The notes below the pieces were generated by a model. It was not told where the DNA came from, made no database searches, and worked only from the letters and a program-made list of their open reading frames with translations. Source: Panonychus citri (lineage: Eukaryota; Arthropoda; Arachnida; Trombidiformes; Tetranychidae). From it: DNA of 64,000 nt. The position numbers and the translations under genes are program-made. Below, one piece after another: positions 11,826 through 26,700 of the stretch. Numbering within the stretch: position 1 is the stretch's first letter; each line of letters starts with the position of its first letter. The stretch covers positions 850,501-914,500 of the forward strand of contig NW_026515548.1 in the NCBI RefSeq assembly GCF_014898815.1, given 5' to 3'.

Positions 11826-14800
11826 GTAAGAATATTAATATTTCTCTATTTTTCTCTTTTACTTTACAACTAAGATTGAAAATTTGTAAATTAAATCATC
11901 AAAAATCAATTGATAATCAAATAAACACTTCAAATGAGTGAAATTCAGTTAATAGCCAAATCTGAACCCAAAACCCAAAATGATTTCATGTGTTTCTGGT
12001 TCTGCAATCAAGCTAATCGATTAGTTTGTTTACTCTATACCAAATCATTCAACATTCTGAGTGCCTGAAACTGTACCTGATTCACCATTCAAGTACTTTC
12101 CCTCTCTAGCATTTGTCTATTTCCATGTGATTTCACCGATAATAATTCAGGTGAACATTAAGTTATTCAATTGTGTCTTCTCTTGACTCTACCATCTTTG
12201 TTATGCTTCACTCGTTTACTTTCAATTGGCTCATGATGAATATCCTAATCTGCGATATGCATGAGGTTTTCATGAATCATTTGATTTATTGAATGTTTTA
12301 TCATCAGTGAGTAAACATTATGGTAAATCAGATTAATTTGAATAGATAACTGATTCGTTATTTCATAATTATGGTCAATTATTTTCTTTTAGCTTCTAAG
12401 TTTTGAGCTAAGAAAATTTTGTGAGGCGGGGAGAGGGTCAGTTGGGTGGAAGAAAGGACAAGAATGAGAGAGACTTTGGTCGAAATGAAGAATTAAATTA
12501 TACGAGAAGGTGAATAGAAAGAGAGAAAAGTTAGATAATTGGAAGATAATTCAGTGTAATTAAGATTAAATTAAGATTATGATGAGAAGAGAGTAGCGAG
12601 TTTGAGATGAAAGAATTGATTTAACATTGGAAACATTTTCCATCTCCTTCTTGTCTTAATATTCTAAGCAAATGATAGAAGAAGAAGAAAAAGAGAATCA
12701 AAAAGAAAGAGAAAAAAGAAAGAAAATTTTCCTCTTTCTTCATCATCATTATCATCTTGATTCTCTGGTTTTCTTTGTTTATAGGAAGATGAGCTAATTA
12801 TGATTTCATCTTCATCATTATCATTAAACAGGTTCTTCGTTAGCTTCCAAATAGTAATTTAATTTTTCTTACTTATTAACTCAATCGATGGATGAAGATG
12901 AGGATGAGGATGATGAGAGAGATGAGGAAAGTACAAAAGATGCTAATGAGCTTGGGCATCGAAAAGTAATTGATCCTCTTTTTTCATATCGATTTGAGTT
13001 GAAATTAATTCGATACCTGAAGATGCAAAGATTCAAAGGTTCGGTCACATTTGAGCGATTCTCATGTAATAACAACTGAATATGTTGATTATAGTGGAAT
13101 AATTATCTCGATTATAGGTTCGGGTTTTTGATCTTCCAAAGAGATCAAAGATCATTTTTTGGCTCTTTTACATTGAAACAGAATAAAAAATCAACCCGAA
13201 GGCGAAATTGTTTACCTTTTTTCTTGTGTTCGATAGCTCATGTTGAGTAGAGACAAAATATTAGTTTCGTTTACATGGTTATTAGTTTCATTCATTTTCT
13301 CTGACATTCAAAAAGAAGAGAAGAAAAATCGAAAACAAAAACATGACAATAAAGTAAATTCTCTTCCCTTTCCTCATCACAATCATCATGATAAACAGTT
13401 ACTCTCAGTTGGATCTCTCTGTATCTCTATGAGTTCCATTGAACTTTAGAATAGAACCAGAAAAAAAAATCTCTACCATGTAACTCTGATTTTCCTCATT
13501 CACCTCATGAAACTCATCGATACTCACCCAATCTCAACTCAAATGGAATCTTAAACTTTGACTGACAAAATTTCATCTCCAATTGACTTAATCACATTCG
13601 ATTACCTGTTGCAATATATTATCAGAATTTTCATCTTCTATGATATTTTCTATTTTCTCTTCAATTTCCTTGCACTTATCATTACAACATTTTCCTCCTT
13701 CTCTATCACACTCATGCCAAAATTGTCAGCAATCAATTTCATCTTCCAATTGAAAATCACCATCGGTATTGTATCAACATCAAAGTGCTAATAAAATAAT
13801 GGTAGTAATGTAATTGACTGAGAAACAGAAAATGTAACCACAGAGCAACAATTAAATTAAATTAATAGTTAGTATATAATAATAATAATTGTGTGGTTAA
13901 GTAATTGCCAATAGACTGTGGGTAATAAAGGATAAAATAATAATAAAAGATTAGGATTAATGGTCAATCTTTGATGGACATTCGTGTGACATTGAGACAA
14001 TCTCACATTTAGATGGTCACTCAATAAGAGAAAGGGTCAACAATGATTGGTTATGACACTTTAAATTAAATTACTGAGACTAAGTAACATTATTTTCACC
14101 ATACGAATACAAGATTAACAAGACAATTAATTTGATAATTTACAAAACTATTAATAATAATAAACACGATTCCCAACCATAAATTAAGACAAACTCACTC
14201 TCATCATTATCTTGCTCCTTTTCTCATCATCATCATCATCTCCCTTACACATAACCTCCTCTTCCTCCTCCTACTCCTCTCGTATTCATCATCATCTGAT
14301 AAAATGAAAAGTATCAATCTCAATGTCTGATGGGCAATTAATGTTGTTAATTGTTGTAATTAACATCATCATCAAATACTATGATATGATTACCTTTGCG
14401 GTTTATTGGATAATCTTGAAAGTAGGAAAACAGGCTCACGCTCAATATTTTATATACTTAATAGTAAATGGGATAAGACTAATAATTTTCTAATAGTAAA
14501 AGTACTTGACTCTTTTTTTATGAATGAACTGATTGAGTAAACAGATAAACTTAGAAAACGTAAAAGAAAAAAAAATAAAAGTCAAACTTTATTATTATTA
14601 TCATTTTTTACTGTTTGTTGTCTCTCTCTCTCTTGTTTATATCTTAACAGTTTAATGATTATCATAATCATAATAACAGTAATAACAATAATCATGATAA
14701 TAATCATAATAATAATGAATGAATTGTAATCTTTGACCAGAAAAAAAAACTTTAGGACCAATTGACAAGTTGATTTGAAGTGAACATTTTTATCACCAAT

Positions 14801-16261
14801 TAAAGTGACATTATTATGAGTATTACAATGATATTAACATCATCATCTTCATCATCAACCGAGAGAGTGAGAGAGTTGAAAAGTGGAAGAATAAAAAAAA
14901 AGATAAACATATTATACATTGAATAGTGATGAGGATAATGATGATGATGATAATGGTGCTAATAATGATGAAGATAATGTTTAACCTTTTATGCGCTTTT
15001 TTATCTGACATTTTATTGAGCAGTAAATGTTAGTATCCAATTGAGATTATCTCATTATGGTTATTTAATAACCTGTTGATGGACTCATCTTTTTTTTTAA
15101 ATACCCTTTTCATCCTCATCCTTTAAGATACTCTCTCAGTTTCTGTCTCTCCCTCTCCATGTACACCAAAAGGTGACAATAATAGCTTCATAATGACGAT
15201 GATAAATCTCATCTTGATTATTTTTACTATTTAATTTGCATTTTCCAAGTTTCCAGGTAATCGTTTCATATTCATTCAGAATTCACTTTTAATCAGTATT
15301 CTAGTTTTATGATAACTTTTTATTACAATTTCATTCATTTCGTTATCTCTTCCTCTATGTGTGTTGTTTATCAACTACCAATGATCAGCATTCGCTCAGA
15401 TTATCCGCTAACATGGATAATGTCTTGTGTAAGCTTAAGATTAATGTAAATTGTATCAATACATAAGCGATAACACAAAAGGTATCGAGGATATTTGAAT
15501 AGGAAAGACGTTCCTTCATTGGTTGTATTCGGACAATGGTTCTCACTTTTATTTGCTTTTGTGTATCAATACAAATACTCATTTCTTTTTTCTTCATCTT
15601 CGGCCATTTTGTGTCACCCATTTTTTGTCACTTATCTTTTTGTCCTCTCTCTCACTCTTTCTCCTCTGTCTATTATATATTCTTATGCTTCTGAGGTAAA
15701 AAGCAATGGTTCTTTGTCCAATCAATTTTCTCACCAATTGCATTTCACATCAGTTCATCTTCATCATCATTCTGATCCTCCTCATCCACCTTAACATTGA
15801 AAAAAAGCATCATCTCCAATCCCATAAATTTTAAGAGGCCTTTCCTTTGGTTATCAAGCTTTTTTCCCTTCTTTTGATAAAATAATAATAATAATAATAA
15901 GGATGATGATGATAATATAGGGATACTTTTATCATCATCATCACTCTGTAACTTTAGTCTCTCTCTCTCTCTTCGTCTTCATGCTGTTTCCTTTGCTTCT
16001 GGTTTTTCTGGTTGTTCTCTCTCTCTCTCTCTTGCTTTCTTGCCTCTGGCTTGATCAATAGAGATTTCTCCATCTTCTTTTTCATCATCTCCATCTTCTT
16101 TATTATATAAGCGAGAGAGAAAGAGAGGAAATATAATACCAACGGTAGCAGATATATTAAGGTTACCATAGTTATATAAATGATTTGTTGTTCCTCAGTG
16201 TATAACTTGTATAAACTTTTCTTGCTTTTCAGAGTTTCCTCAGAGTTTCCTTCATCTCCTC

Positions 16262-16264
<3 letters not shown>

Positions 16265-16306
<42 letters not shown>
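16265..16306. repeat. (CT)n microsatellite
   Basis: Uninterrupted run of about 21 CT units; the minus-strand Arg/Glu-rich open frame over it is an artefact of the repeat. Confidence 0.95.
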
Positions 16307-16310
<4 letters not shown>

Positions 16311-17980
16311 TGCTCTCTTTCTTCTTCTTTTAAGTAACATATTATCTTTCTTTATTTCTTCTTATGTTTATAAATCTTTATCTTCGTCATCCTCATCTCT
16401 TCTTATCGTCTTTGATAGGATGTTGTTGTTTTTTCTTTTCCCTGAAATAAAAAGGAAGCAAAGAGAATCTCTTATAACCATCAATTATCAAGGAGACTCT
16501 TTTTTCTGTAAAATTATCATTTGGGAGGGAACTCAACCTTTTATTAGATATTTTATCAAAATGTTCTCCTTTCTTATCCTCCAATCAAAATGACAATAAG
16601 TTCTCTTCTTCTTCTTAATCTTCATTGTCTTCATCACTTGATTACGGTATTTCATTTTCTTTTTCCATCATTAATTAATCTTCCATAGTCTCTTTTTCCT
16701 CTTGTATCTTATTGGGAACATTTATCTTCCCATTTGATAATGTTTTTCTCCATTAAATCGCTTTTTCATCATCACCATCATCATCTTTATCCTTATCGGT
16801 CAATCTAATCTAATCGCTTTCTTTGTTATCCTTTTCATGAGATTTATTATCATTAATCAAGGTTTGCTATTTATTTGTAATCACATAATAATAATTCAGA
16901 GCTTCCATTCAGGCGTAATTTATTATTGGTGAGTTTGATTAGATGATCAGGAAGATGATGTTGTTGTTGCTCGATTATCATCATGATTATGATGACAAAG
17001 GATTTCGGTTCTTCAGTTATAACCTATAGCAAAGAAAAACAGTAATAAAATCGATGGAAACTTCGCCAACGCCCTTTTCTCATCCACCCACTCGCTCTCT
17101 CTCCCTCTCTCTTTATCTTCCATATATTATCATCATCATCATCCTTCATCTTTTCCAATGTTACACTTTTTGCATTACAATTTGCAAAAAGCATCATTCT
17201 CAACATACATTGAGAATATCAAATGATGATGATGATGATGATAGTGACAAGGCGTTGAGAATTTGAAAAAATTCAAAAATCATGTCATATTAGGCGTGGT
17301 TATCTGAAATTCTGACACAATCTCATCATGAGTATTGATAAAACATGATAATCAACATCATCTCCATCACTTTACATGTTTAATATCAAAAGTTTATCTT
17401 AAGTTTAATCTCATCTTCTTTATCATTGAGGTTTGTCTTCGGGTCGTAATGATTAATAACCTTTTCATTTTAATGATTTAATCATGATTGTAATTGATTG
17501 TCTTCAATTAAATGCACCAACAATCATGATAATTGCTGTTTCTTCAACCCTTTAACTTTTAATTGTAACTTCACCAATTCTAATTCAATTTACTACAAGT
17601 ACTTAAACATCCTGACAATTTAATTAATGTCAACTAGCAATTGTAATCATTTAATTATTCATAACAATATAACCATTTACACATTTGTCTTACAACTGCA
17701 AATTAAACAGTGACAAACAATTAAATTGGTTCAACAAGATTCAGATGAAATTAAGTGACAAATTAATGAAAATAAATATCATATTACCCAAACAATTTAA
17801 CTTTAATTTTCAAGCTAATTATCAACTAAATCGCTAAATTGGATTATCATTAACATGGCAACAGATATTTATCATTAGCTAAGGACACTCCTGGTTTAGG
17901 ATTAACTTGAAACCTTGTTTATAACTTAATCTAACAACCTTATTACCTTAAAAAAAAGACTTCAACTGTTACTGATTGTG

Positions 17981-18022
17981 GATGATGATGATAATGATGA
18001 TGATGATGATGATGATGATGAT
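17981..18022. repeat. (GAT)n microsatellite
   Basis: About 14 GAT/ATG trinucleotide units with one interruption (GATAAT). Confidence 0.95.
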
Positions 18023-20388
18023 ACAAGGTAAAGGTAATTTTTCATCAATTTCCATCGTGTCTTCATCATCATCTCCAATAGATTACCACAATCTCGTAAT
18101 CTCGTTGGTGAAGGTGTGTTGCCTTACCAATTGAGATCGAAGCTATAAGATAATAAGAAATTGAAAAGTTTTCTTATTTTCTTTACCAACTAATCAAATT
18201 ATCTTGATCAAATTAACAATTTGAATGTTTACCAAATCATTTACCAGATTCTCATTCAAGTTATCATGCAACTTTTGTTGGAATATCAAATAAGACTCAT
18301 AATGATGATGATAATTATACAGTAGTCAAGGTAACCAAAGAATGAGCTGTTCCTGGTCTGTGTTGATCGATATACAATCAATATCCAACCGAAGGTAAAT
18401 TAACTTTCATGGAAAAAGGTTTAACTTGAACGGCTTTTAGGTAGACACTGTGCACGGAAAAAGGCCCAATGCTTATTGCCTCTCGCTCTCTCTCTCTCTC
18501 TCTTCTTGCAATTACCTTGTTTTTTACAATCAATGAGAAGAACAGAAAAAGAGTAAAAAACAGAAAAGAGACTGAAGATATTGAAGAAACTGTCATTTCT
18601 CTAGTTACTTTCGTCTGTCTGTCTTCATCTTCTTTGGATCTTTTTTTTACAATATTACAGTTCCAAGAAAAGAGCATCTCAAGCTCATGGGAGGGCATCT
18701 TCATCTCATCATCTTCTTCATCTTCTGCCTCTTTTTTTCTCTCTCTTTCTCTTTGCTTCATCACTTAAGTTTATCTTTCATTCTCCATCTTCATCTACAG
18801 TTGTCTCTTAGTTTTTTCGTTACTTTTTTCCACCTCTACTTCATCTTCATCATTTGTAGCATCTTCAACATCCTCTTATCTTTTTCTCTCTTTCCTCTGA
18901 TTTATCTCATGTTTTTTATTCAAGAAAAATGTTCACCCCAATTCCCATTTAGTCAATTAATCAAAACAGAAAAAAATTCCACCAGAATCTTCATCATTTC
19001 CCCTCATGTATTTCATGATGAATAATGATTGTTGCTTTTGTTTCTCAATTTGTGAAACAGAAAAAGATTTATATTAACAATCAGTCAACAATTCACAGTT
19101 ATCATTACAATTTTATCAATTCATTATTCTTGATGCTGTTTTTAGTATTTCATCATCAATATTTCCCATGATGATTTCAAGATACTGAAAGAGATAAATT
19201 CAGTCATGTAAGATGATCAATGTAAGAGGGAAAATTGAAGATAAGTTGAATTTTTTTTTCTTCTTCTTCTTTTCTAATCATACAATTAAAATCACCAAGG
19301 AAAACCTTCTCATTCCTTTACACAATTAACTTTAATTACAAAGTTTTCAGCAATTTAAAAATGTTTCACAAGCTCATGCCCAAAGTTTTCCGAGTCTCCT
19401 CCTTGAAATCTCATGATGAATTTTCATGAAACCTGAAACTGAATAATATTAATAATGATTAGATTGAAGAAGATGAATATACTCAAGGCTCTACTTTCCG
19501 TCTTCAATTTTCATCGATGATAATATTTTAATAATAAAAAGATATTAACTCAATTCTGATACGATGAATGAATTAGGAAAACTGAGAGAGTAAAATAATT
19601 CCAGTCTCGAATTTTCTTCTTCTTCATGGTGAATAAACTTGAGAACCATTGAATTTGTTGCAATTTCATGCTAATTTATTTCCAAATCAATCTTAAAATG
19701 GCCTCAGCACGCAGCCACTTTAAAGGTATAACATGAGAACGCGCAAAATCAGGCCACCTTCAGCCAATCGAATTGAAGTTAACGCCAAAGTTGAAAAGAG
19801 AAAAAATTGTTCTAAAAGTTTTCAATGTTCCAAAATGTTCTAGAACTGATTGATTCAGTTCGATGAAAATCTAATTCAATCTACTTTTTCTTACACATTC
19901 ATTGATTAATTTCTTTTACTTTTACTCTTCCCTTTTCCAATAGAAACCATTCAGATACAGTTGAGGATAATTATCGGAATCAAAAGGAGTTTCAAAGAAA
20001 ATTATCAATTCTCAATTCTCAATTCTAGACTCAATTATATTCCATGTTGATTGTGATCTTACCTTTATATGTGTTCATCAATTTAAATGGTAGTAATTAA
20101 TTGCTACACAACTAATTAGGAATCATTAGTTGTAAAGCCAAAAGTTTTACGGATTTGCGATTATTCATCAAATAATTAATGTATAAGAATAATTAACGAT
20201 AATAATTTATATTATATACTCTTCTTTAAAAGTAAATCATAATAATATTACAAAATAATTAATAGTTCAAAGAGATAGATAAGTTAATATAATAGTAGTA
20301 ATTATAATTATTAATTTATAAAAGTAATAGTATTGTAATTAATTTGAATTAGTTATCAAAAGGTGACATTTTCAACAGGTAAACAATC

Positions 20389-20728
20389 ATGTGTGATATG
20401 AGTTCATATTTTACAAATACATCGGCTTATGGTCCAGCTTCAAATGGACATGATAGTTATGCAAGTGAAGCTCATCATCATCACTCACTCTCTCAGTGTC
20501 ATGAAAATGGACGAGTACCTGGACCAGGGGAGGAGGAGGTGGTGGTGGTGGAGGAACTGGACATTATGCTAACTATCAGCAAATGCAATATTCACCTGGT
20601 TTAACATCATCTTCATCAACTTCATCATCACAACATCAACAACAACCTCCACCACCTCATCCACGTTTTCCTCCTTTCGATCGGTTAACACTCAGGGAAT
20701 TGGAAGCGACCAATTCTCATGAAGTTAA
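20389..20728 (+). CDS. Antp: Antp coding exon 1 (apparent 1-bp frameshift)
   Basis: It begins ATG at 20389 (A at -3); an in-frame ATG at 20398 starts MSSYFTN, the usual Antp beginning, so either could be used. TTTTCAACAG just upstream may be an acceptor for a 5' UTR exon starting at 20379. Frame 1 holds up to about 20530 and then reads off-frame to a stop at 20602-20604. The real continuation (GTGHYANYQQMQYSPG..., PRFPPFDRLTLRELEATNSHEV) is in the frame that needs one extra base. The exon ends at AA|GTAAGTAAT. Confidence 0.85.
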
Positions 20729-23700
20729 GTAAGTAATCATGATAATTGATATGGAAAAATATTCACTTATTAAGTTAATCACTTTAATTGTTACCTTCAA
20801 TTTGATGAAAAAGTGAAAATCAATTGATTCAAATGTTAACCAATCGATGGCAGCACATTGAGAACAGTAAATTTCATTCAATTGTTGAATTAAATTGCTT
20901 TTTAAATGCCAATTAAAAAAGCATGATCACAATTAATTGATCACCTTTAATGATTTTCATATTAAAACAAAACCTTAACAATTGAAATTCAAAAGAAATC
21001 AATTCAAAGAATCAATTGAAAACTCATCAAGTGACAATTAACCTTTCAAATGAAAATCAATTACTTTAAATCAATTTAAAGGTTAATGATGATATCAGAT
21101 TATAACAAAGATAATCACTTGATGATTACAATCAGTTACTAGGAATGATTGTTGATTAATTTCTTAATGATTGGGAAAAAAAATGTTGATAATGATTAAA
21201 ACTTGGCAACGATTAGATTTTAAAATGAGAGATTCAATTGTAGTTAAAAATCAACTCTAATTGGGACAATTTAACTTATCACTTAGAATCCTTATTGGTT
21301 TTGCCTGAAGCTATGGAAAAGAGTTTACTGTTAAGAGAGTGAGTATCATTGTCCAGTTGAGAAAGACAAAAGCTAAAGGGCTTGACCTCTTCATCCTTTT
21401 TGTTGACTTTTGACTTTTCAATCCTCTTTAACCTCTAACGGAACTGATTATCCTTTTGTTTATTATCCTTGGAAAAGTTTTCTAAACAAAATTGTTACTC
21501 GAAATTGTCTAACTTTTGAAGCTTTTCTTTCTGCTCGTTGATTATGAAAGACTGGACATTGGTCAGTTTGAGGCATAAACAGAGGGAAAAGGGTAACTTG
21601 AAACTCGAAGGGCAATAAAAGTGACCAGGTTCATTGCAGAAATGCAAGAGAGCAGAAAGTAAAACATTAGCACGTTAAAAAGTAAACAAATGATTCGCCT
21701 TGTTGAGCAATAAGCGAATTGCAAAATGATGTTAATTGTGTTGATGATAAGATTTAGTGAGTAGCATTTAGATTGCATTTAATAACAATCAACATTTGGG
21801 TTACTTAACCAGAAAAAGAGCAGATAACTTTTTAAACCAAAGTTAATTGCTCAAAATCTAGTTAATTGATTATATTCACTTAGTTGTTTCCTTTTCCTTT
21901 AATTGATTAAATTGTTTGATTAGATTGACAATTTCTCTTGATAAGATTGTCTAATTTTGTGGACGTTGGAAAGGAAAAGGTTTTCATTTGATCAGTTGAA
22001 ATTCTGGTTACAACAATTAAACTTGATTATCCAAATTAGTTAATTATCGTTCCTTATTTTTTTTGATTGTTCTTTAATTGTTCCTCTAATATTTAACAGG
22101 TACGAACCTTCAACTATTCCATATTATGGTTGTTCAGGTAATGGTCCATCGGGTCCACCGCCACCTCATCCTGCTGGTCCTCCGCCTCAGGGAAATCATC
22201 AGACAACTGTATCTACAATACCACCACCCCAATTATCATCTCCACCACACCAACAACAATCAACTGTATCTCAAGCCCAACAGGCTCAACAACAACAACA
22301 ATCAGCTCAATCGTTAACATCACTCTATGATTGTGGTGTTGGTGGAGGCGGTGGTGGCCCTAGTCGAGGTCACAGTTTAACACCTCCTCATGATCCAACA
22401 AATCAACAATATGTTAGCTGTAAAATTCAACAAATGGGTTATGGTCATCCTCATCCTAGAGATTTAATGACCGATCCACAGAGTCACATGTTACAGGTAT
22501 CAGGTTCATCTCCGCCGCCGATGCCTGTCAATCAAAGTGGCAATCAAATGTATCCTGGTCCAGTAGAAAGTCCTGGTGAACCAAACTCAAGTTCATCAAT
22601 GGGCAAAAATTATTTCCCTTGGATGAAAAGTCAATTTGGTGAGTCGTCACAATTTTTATCTTCATATTTACATAATCATTGATTTGAACCAGAAAAACTT
22701 TTCTCAACATTTGAAAAACTTTCGTACTTTTCAATCCTCGTGTCTCCATCTATCATCAGTCGAAGTAAACTTTGTACTTTATACTTTTAAAAGTTCATGT
22801 GAATTTCCGATCACTTGATTGAAGAACTAATTTGCTTTTCATTAATCAACAATTAAGAAAAATTTACTTAATAGCTAAGTGTTTGTGGGACAATTAGCTG
22901 GATTAAAACTTTGCTCGACTTTAAATTCATTAGTTGTTTCAATTTGCTTTCTGAATCAATTTCCACTCTCAACAACAATTAGAAATTCATTAGCTCATAA
23001 ACAGGACTTTAATTGCTCTCATCCTCAATCCTAATTAAGAAAGGATTAACATCTAAATTATGCATCATATTGATTATTGAGAAATTATTTTGAAATTGAT
23101 TTTAAAGTAACTTTAGATCAACTTTTAGTCCATAGATCGCAGCACATTCCTGGTTAAATTTTCTATCAATTTGATTTAATATCACAATTAGAATATTGTT
23201 TTTCTTCAATTCCTTCATCATAAGAACTGAATTATAACACCATGAATTCATAGATCAAATTAAAGATGCAATTAACTGATATCAGTCCATTAGAATGTCA
23301 AATGATCAAAAATTGTCCAATTTCCATCACATAGATGGCGCTGTTTGTAAAAAGTTTCTCAATGAAATTGGATCATAATTAAAGCTCCGAATTAAATTAA
23401 TATTGAATTATAGATGATGATCCGAGGTAATTTAGATGTAGAATACATTGAAAAGACAATAATGATGATGAGGACGAAGAAAATCAATAGAAAGATGAAT
23501 GATGTTTTTGTTGAATGAACTTTTTTTTCATCTTTTGGGGAAAAAAAAGTTGAGCGTTGATACTTTACAATTGGACAAATGATTAGAGCAATTAGTTGAT
23601 TATAATGAATATAATGTAGAAACTATTGTGGTTAGAAGTGATTGTTTAATGATAAAGTGCCAGTGAGCATCTTCCCGGTTGATAAAATAATAATATTATT

Positions 23701-26700
23701 AGATAATAATATTTATCATTTTAATAAATTATAATCATTATTTCAGTTGAATGGTGTTTTTGTCCTTGTTGATTAATGATAATAACTTTTTCTCATCCTC
23801 ATCCCATTTATTTTCATCTTTTCCTATGGAAGTGGAAATGAAAAGAGATACATTTTCATCATATTTTAACCAACTGAGAGATTGAGATAAAAGGGGAAAG
23901 AGTAAATGTGGTTTGGGTGGGGTGATTGTTGGAATAGACTGAGAATCCAACTGAGTTTCTTGTTTCATGATGAGCTCAGTGGAAAACTCTTGTCAATGGA
24001 TAAGAGGTCCACTTACAAGATTATCAAGATTGAGATGATAATGATTATTATGATGTTGGGTGATTATTATCATTATGATGATAGAAGTAAAGTGATCATG
24101 ATTATCTTCATGATGATCATCTCTTTCAAGTCAATTTCATATAAATCATTTTCTTCAGATTCTCATGTGTGTTTGTGTACACCATGAGCCCCATGTTTAT
24201 AGTGTAAATAAACAAAAGTGTAAATTTATATATCAGAAAATGATGATAATTATGATGATATCGTTAATCATTGAGATGAGAAAATGCTAATCAACAATTT
24301 TTTCCCTTCTTTCGTTTTCATCTTCTCACTGATAACTAGTTGTAATTTAGAATCATTCATTTTCATCTAGCACTCGAAAAAAATAGAGAAAAGGTTCAAT
24401 TTCCGTTTTCTTCTCTCTCTCTCTCACTCTCTCACTCTTTTATCTTTATCTTTATCTTCATCTTTCCAATGTAATAATCGTCCTGATAATCATTATTTAT
24501 TCACCAAGATGATACTTCTCTTACCTTTCTTATCCCAGAGTTTTATCAAATGCTACAATCAGATTAGTTGAGAGCTTCTGTTCAGTTTGAAAAGCTCAAA
24601 GTCTTTGGATAATAATGATAATATAGAGCAAGAAAATTCCAAGAGTATGAAAAATACAGAGAAAGAGAGAGAGAGAAAAGTAAGATGAAGATGAGGATGG
24701 AGAGAGGATGAAAGAAGGAGGAAAAACAAAGTTTATCAGATTTTAGTCCTATCTTTGATATTAAATATGTATAATATCATCCATAAGTTATCATCTTCAT
24801 CATCATCATAATCATCTTCTGTTTCTAATTATTTTTATCTTCCTTTGCCACTCTCTCACTCACTCATTCACTCATTGAATTAAGCATCAAATTAAGTGCT
24901 GCTGTTGCTTTAATTGAAAAAAAAATCTCACTGAAAAAAGCAAAAGCTTATTAATAATGATGAAGGATAAATCCAATTCCAATCATGATAATGATATTTT
25001 CCTGACCAAACCTTAATTTCTGGTACCTTTTTTACACCTTAAATGTATTATCATTATCATTACTTTATTATCTTATTAAACTTTACTTTTCTTGTTAGAT
25101 TTCAATCAAAATTATCAAATTAATGAAAGAGGGATCATCAATGGGGTGGGTATGTATAGTCCTTATAGTATTGATGAAATTCATTATGAGAGTTAAATTG
25201 TTACACAATTAAAATTGTTAATTGATAATTGTTGGTAATTTACAATAATTTGGTTTACCTGGGTGATAGATTAGTTTTATCATGATGGTTTCCCTGATAT
25301 TATCATGTTGATGGCGTGGATCACCTGATGATGATGATGATGGGAAATGATAAGAAGCCAAACCATGTAATGATATTTAATTGGAATTACTTTTTACCAT
25401 GTAGACCATTTATCATGTTCATTGATGATAATTATTGAACCAGATCACATGGTGATGGTGATAATGATAACAGATTGATGATGTTTTCAGGCAAAAAGAT
25501 AATTGAATTTACTGAATGAATGTATTAAATCAAATAAGGTGGATAATTAAATTTGACACAGAAATGGGTTGGCTCATGAACCAGGGGAAATGGGATAATT
25601 CATGATTCCAAAGGTTATTTATCCTCATTAATCAACCCTTAGATAATAATGATAATTAACCAAACAATTGACCGATTTAATTTGAATTCAATTGTTTGAA
25701 TTGAATTTTTATTTTTATTTTTTGTTTTGTTTTATTTTGTTTTCAACTGTTTTCATGAAATTCATTGATTGAAATGGAATCACTATCATGATGGTTATTA
25801 TTATTACTACTAATTGAATGTTAATTATCAATTAAATTCAATGGACCAGATAAATTTTTGATCAAATTAACAATGAAAAAGTAAAACACTCTGTTAATAT
25901 TGTTATTGGTAAATCAACAATTTACCTATCAATTGTTAATACAGTTGGAGAAATGAACTAAATTCATTGTATCAACAATCAACTTTCGTGGCTCATTATT
26001 TGTCCAATTTCCCATGAAACCAGTTCCAAATGAGTAGCCATTAACCCAACATGATAAGAGTTACAATATAATACTAAAGACTAATAATAATAATAGAAAC
26101 TAATGATGATAATAATAATCATGATGATAATGATTCTGATAACACTTGAAACGAAAACAAAAGACTGAATTGGAATGAAAGTTGGAATAGAAAAATTTAA
26201 ATTCGAAAGAGAAAAAAAAATCAATCCAACTTTTAGAATTTGAATAATCAAAATATATACATGATAATGAACATGGAATTTTTAATAAATGAGAATCGGG
26301 AGATTGGAGGGTGAAGTATACATGATATGAGATTCGGTGAAAAGGGAAAAGAGAATGAAAAATTTTTCTATTGTAAAGTTTTTGAAAAATATTCCAAAGT
26401 TGTAATGAGTTCTATATATGTATTATGGAAGATGAATATTCGGTTATTTTTTTTTCTTTGTATAGAAAAAGTTCATTTTTGAGAAATGAATTTGCACCAT
26501 GTTTATCTGGTTACTTTCAGACCAATAATTCAGGGAGATTATTCATTTCAAACTGTAAAAAGTTATTAATAATGAATGAAAATTTTTCATTCTCTTCTCA
26601 CAAAACATTAACCTTATTGTTAACCATTAATTTCATGGTGAAAAATGTTGATTCTGTTTTTAATTCAGGAAGAAAAAAAAACTTTCTCTCTCCATTATCA

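Larger units (their letters stand above)
11826..20378. other. Noncoding region 5' of the Antp start codon
   Basis: AT-rich sequence with many simple repeats: GAA/AGA runs near 12680, TCATCA/ATGATG runs near 14220, 14930, 15900, 17220 and 17980, CT tracts near 16265 and 18480, and very AT-rich DNA at 20150-20345. Every open frame here is short and dominated by repeat composition. It may be a 5' intron of Antp if the exon ending at 11825 is real. Confidence 0.5.
20729..22099 (+). other. Antp: Antp intron 1
   Basis: GT-AG intron of 1371 bp, beginning GTAAGTAATC and ending ATTTAACAG. It splits a Lys codon (AA|G). About 20770-21300 is the second copy of the dispersed repeat. Other open frames inside are unsupported. 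Confidence 0.85.

Noticed and set aside
12888..13079. Acidic open frame (MDEDEDEDDE...)
   Set aside because: The first part is a GAT/GAG repeat translated, and the remainder is short with no known similarity; an overlapping frame on the other strand is equally open.
20389..20604. 71-residue protein as a complete gene
   Set aside because: The end of this frame is an out-of-frame reading of a Gly-coding repeat; Antp-like sequence continues in the shifted frame to the donor at 20729.
22434..22682. Separate short gene starting at an internal ATG
   Set aside because: It is the Antp exon 2 frame read past its donor into intron 2, not an independent gene.
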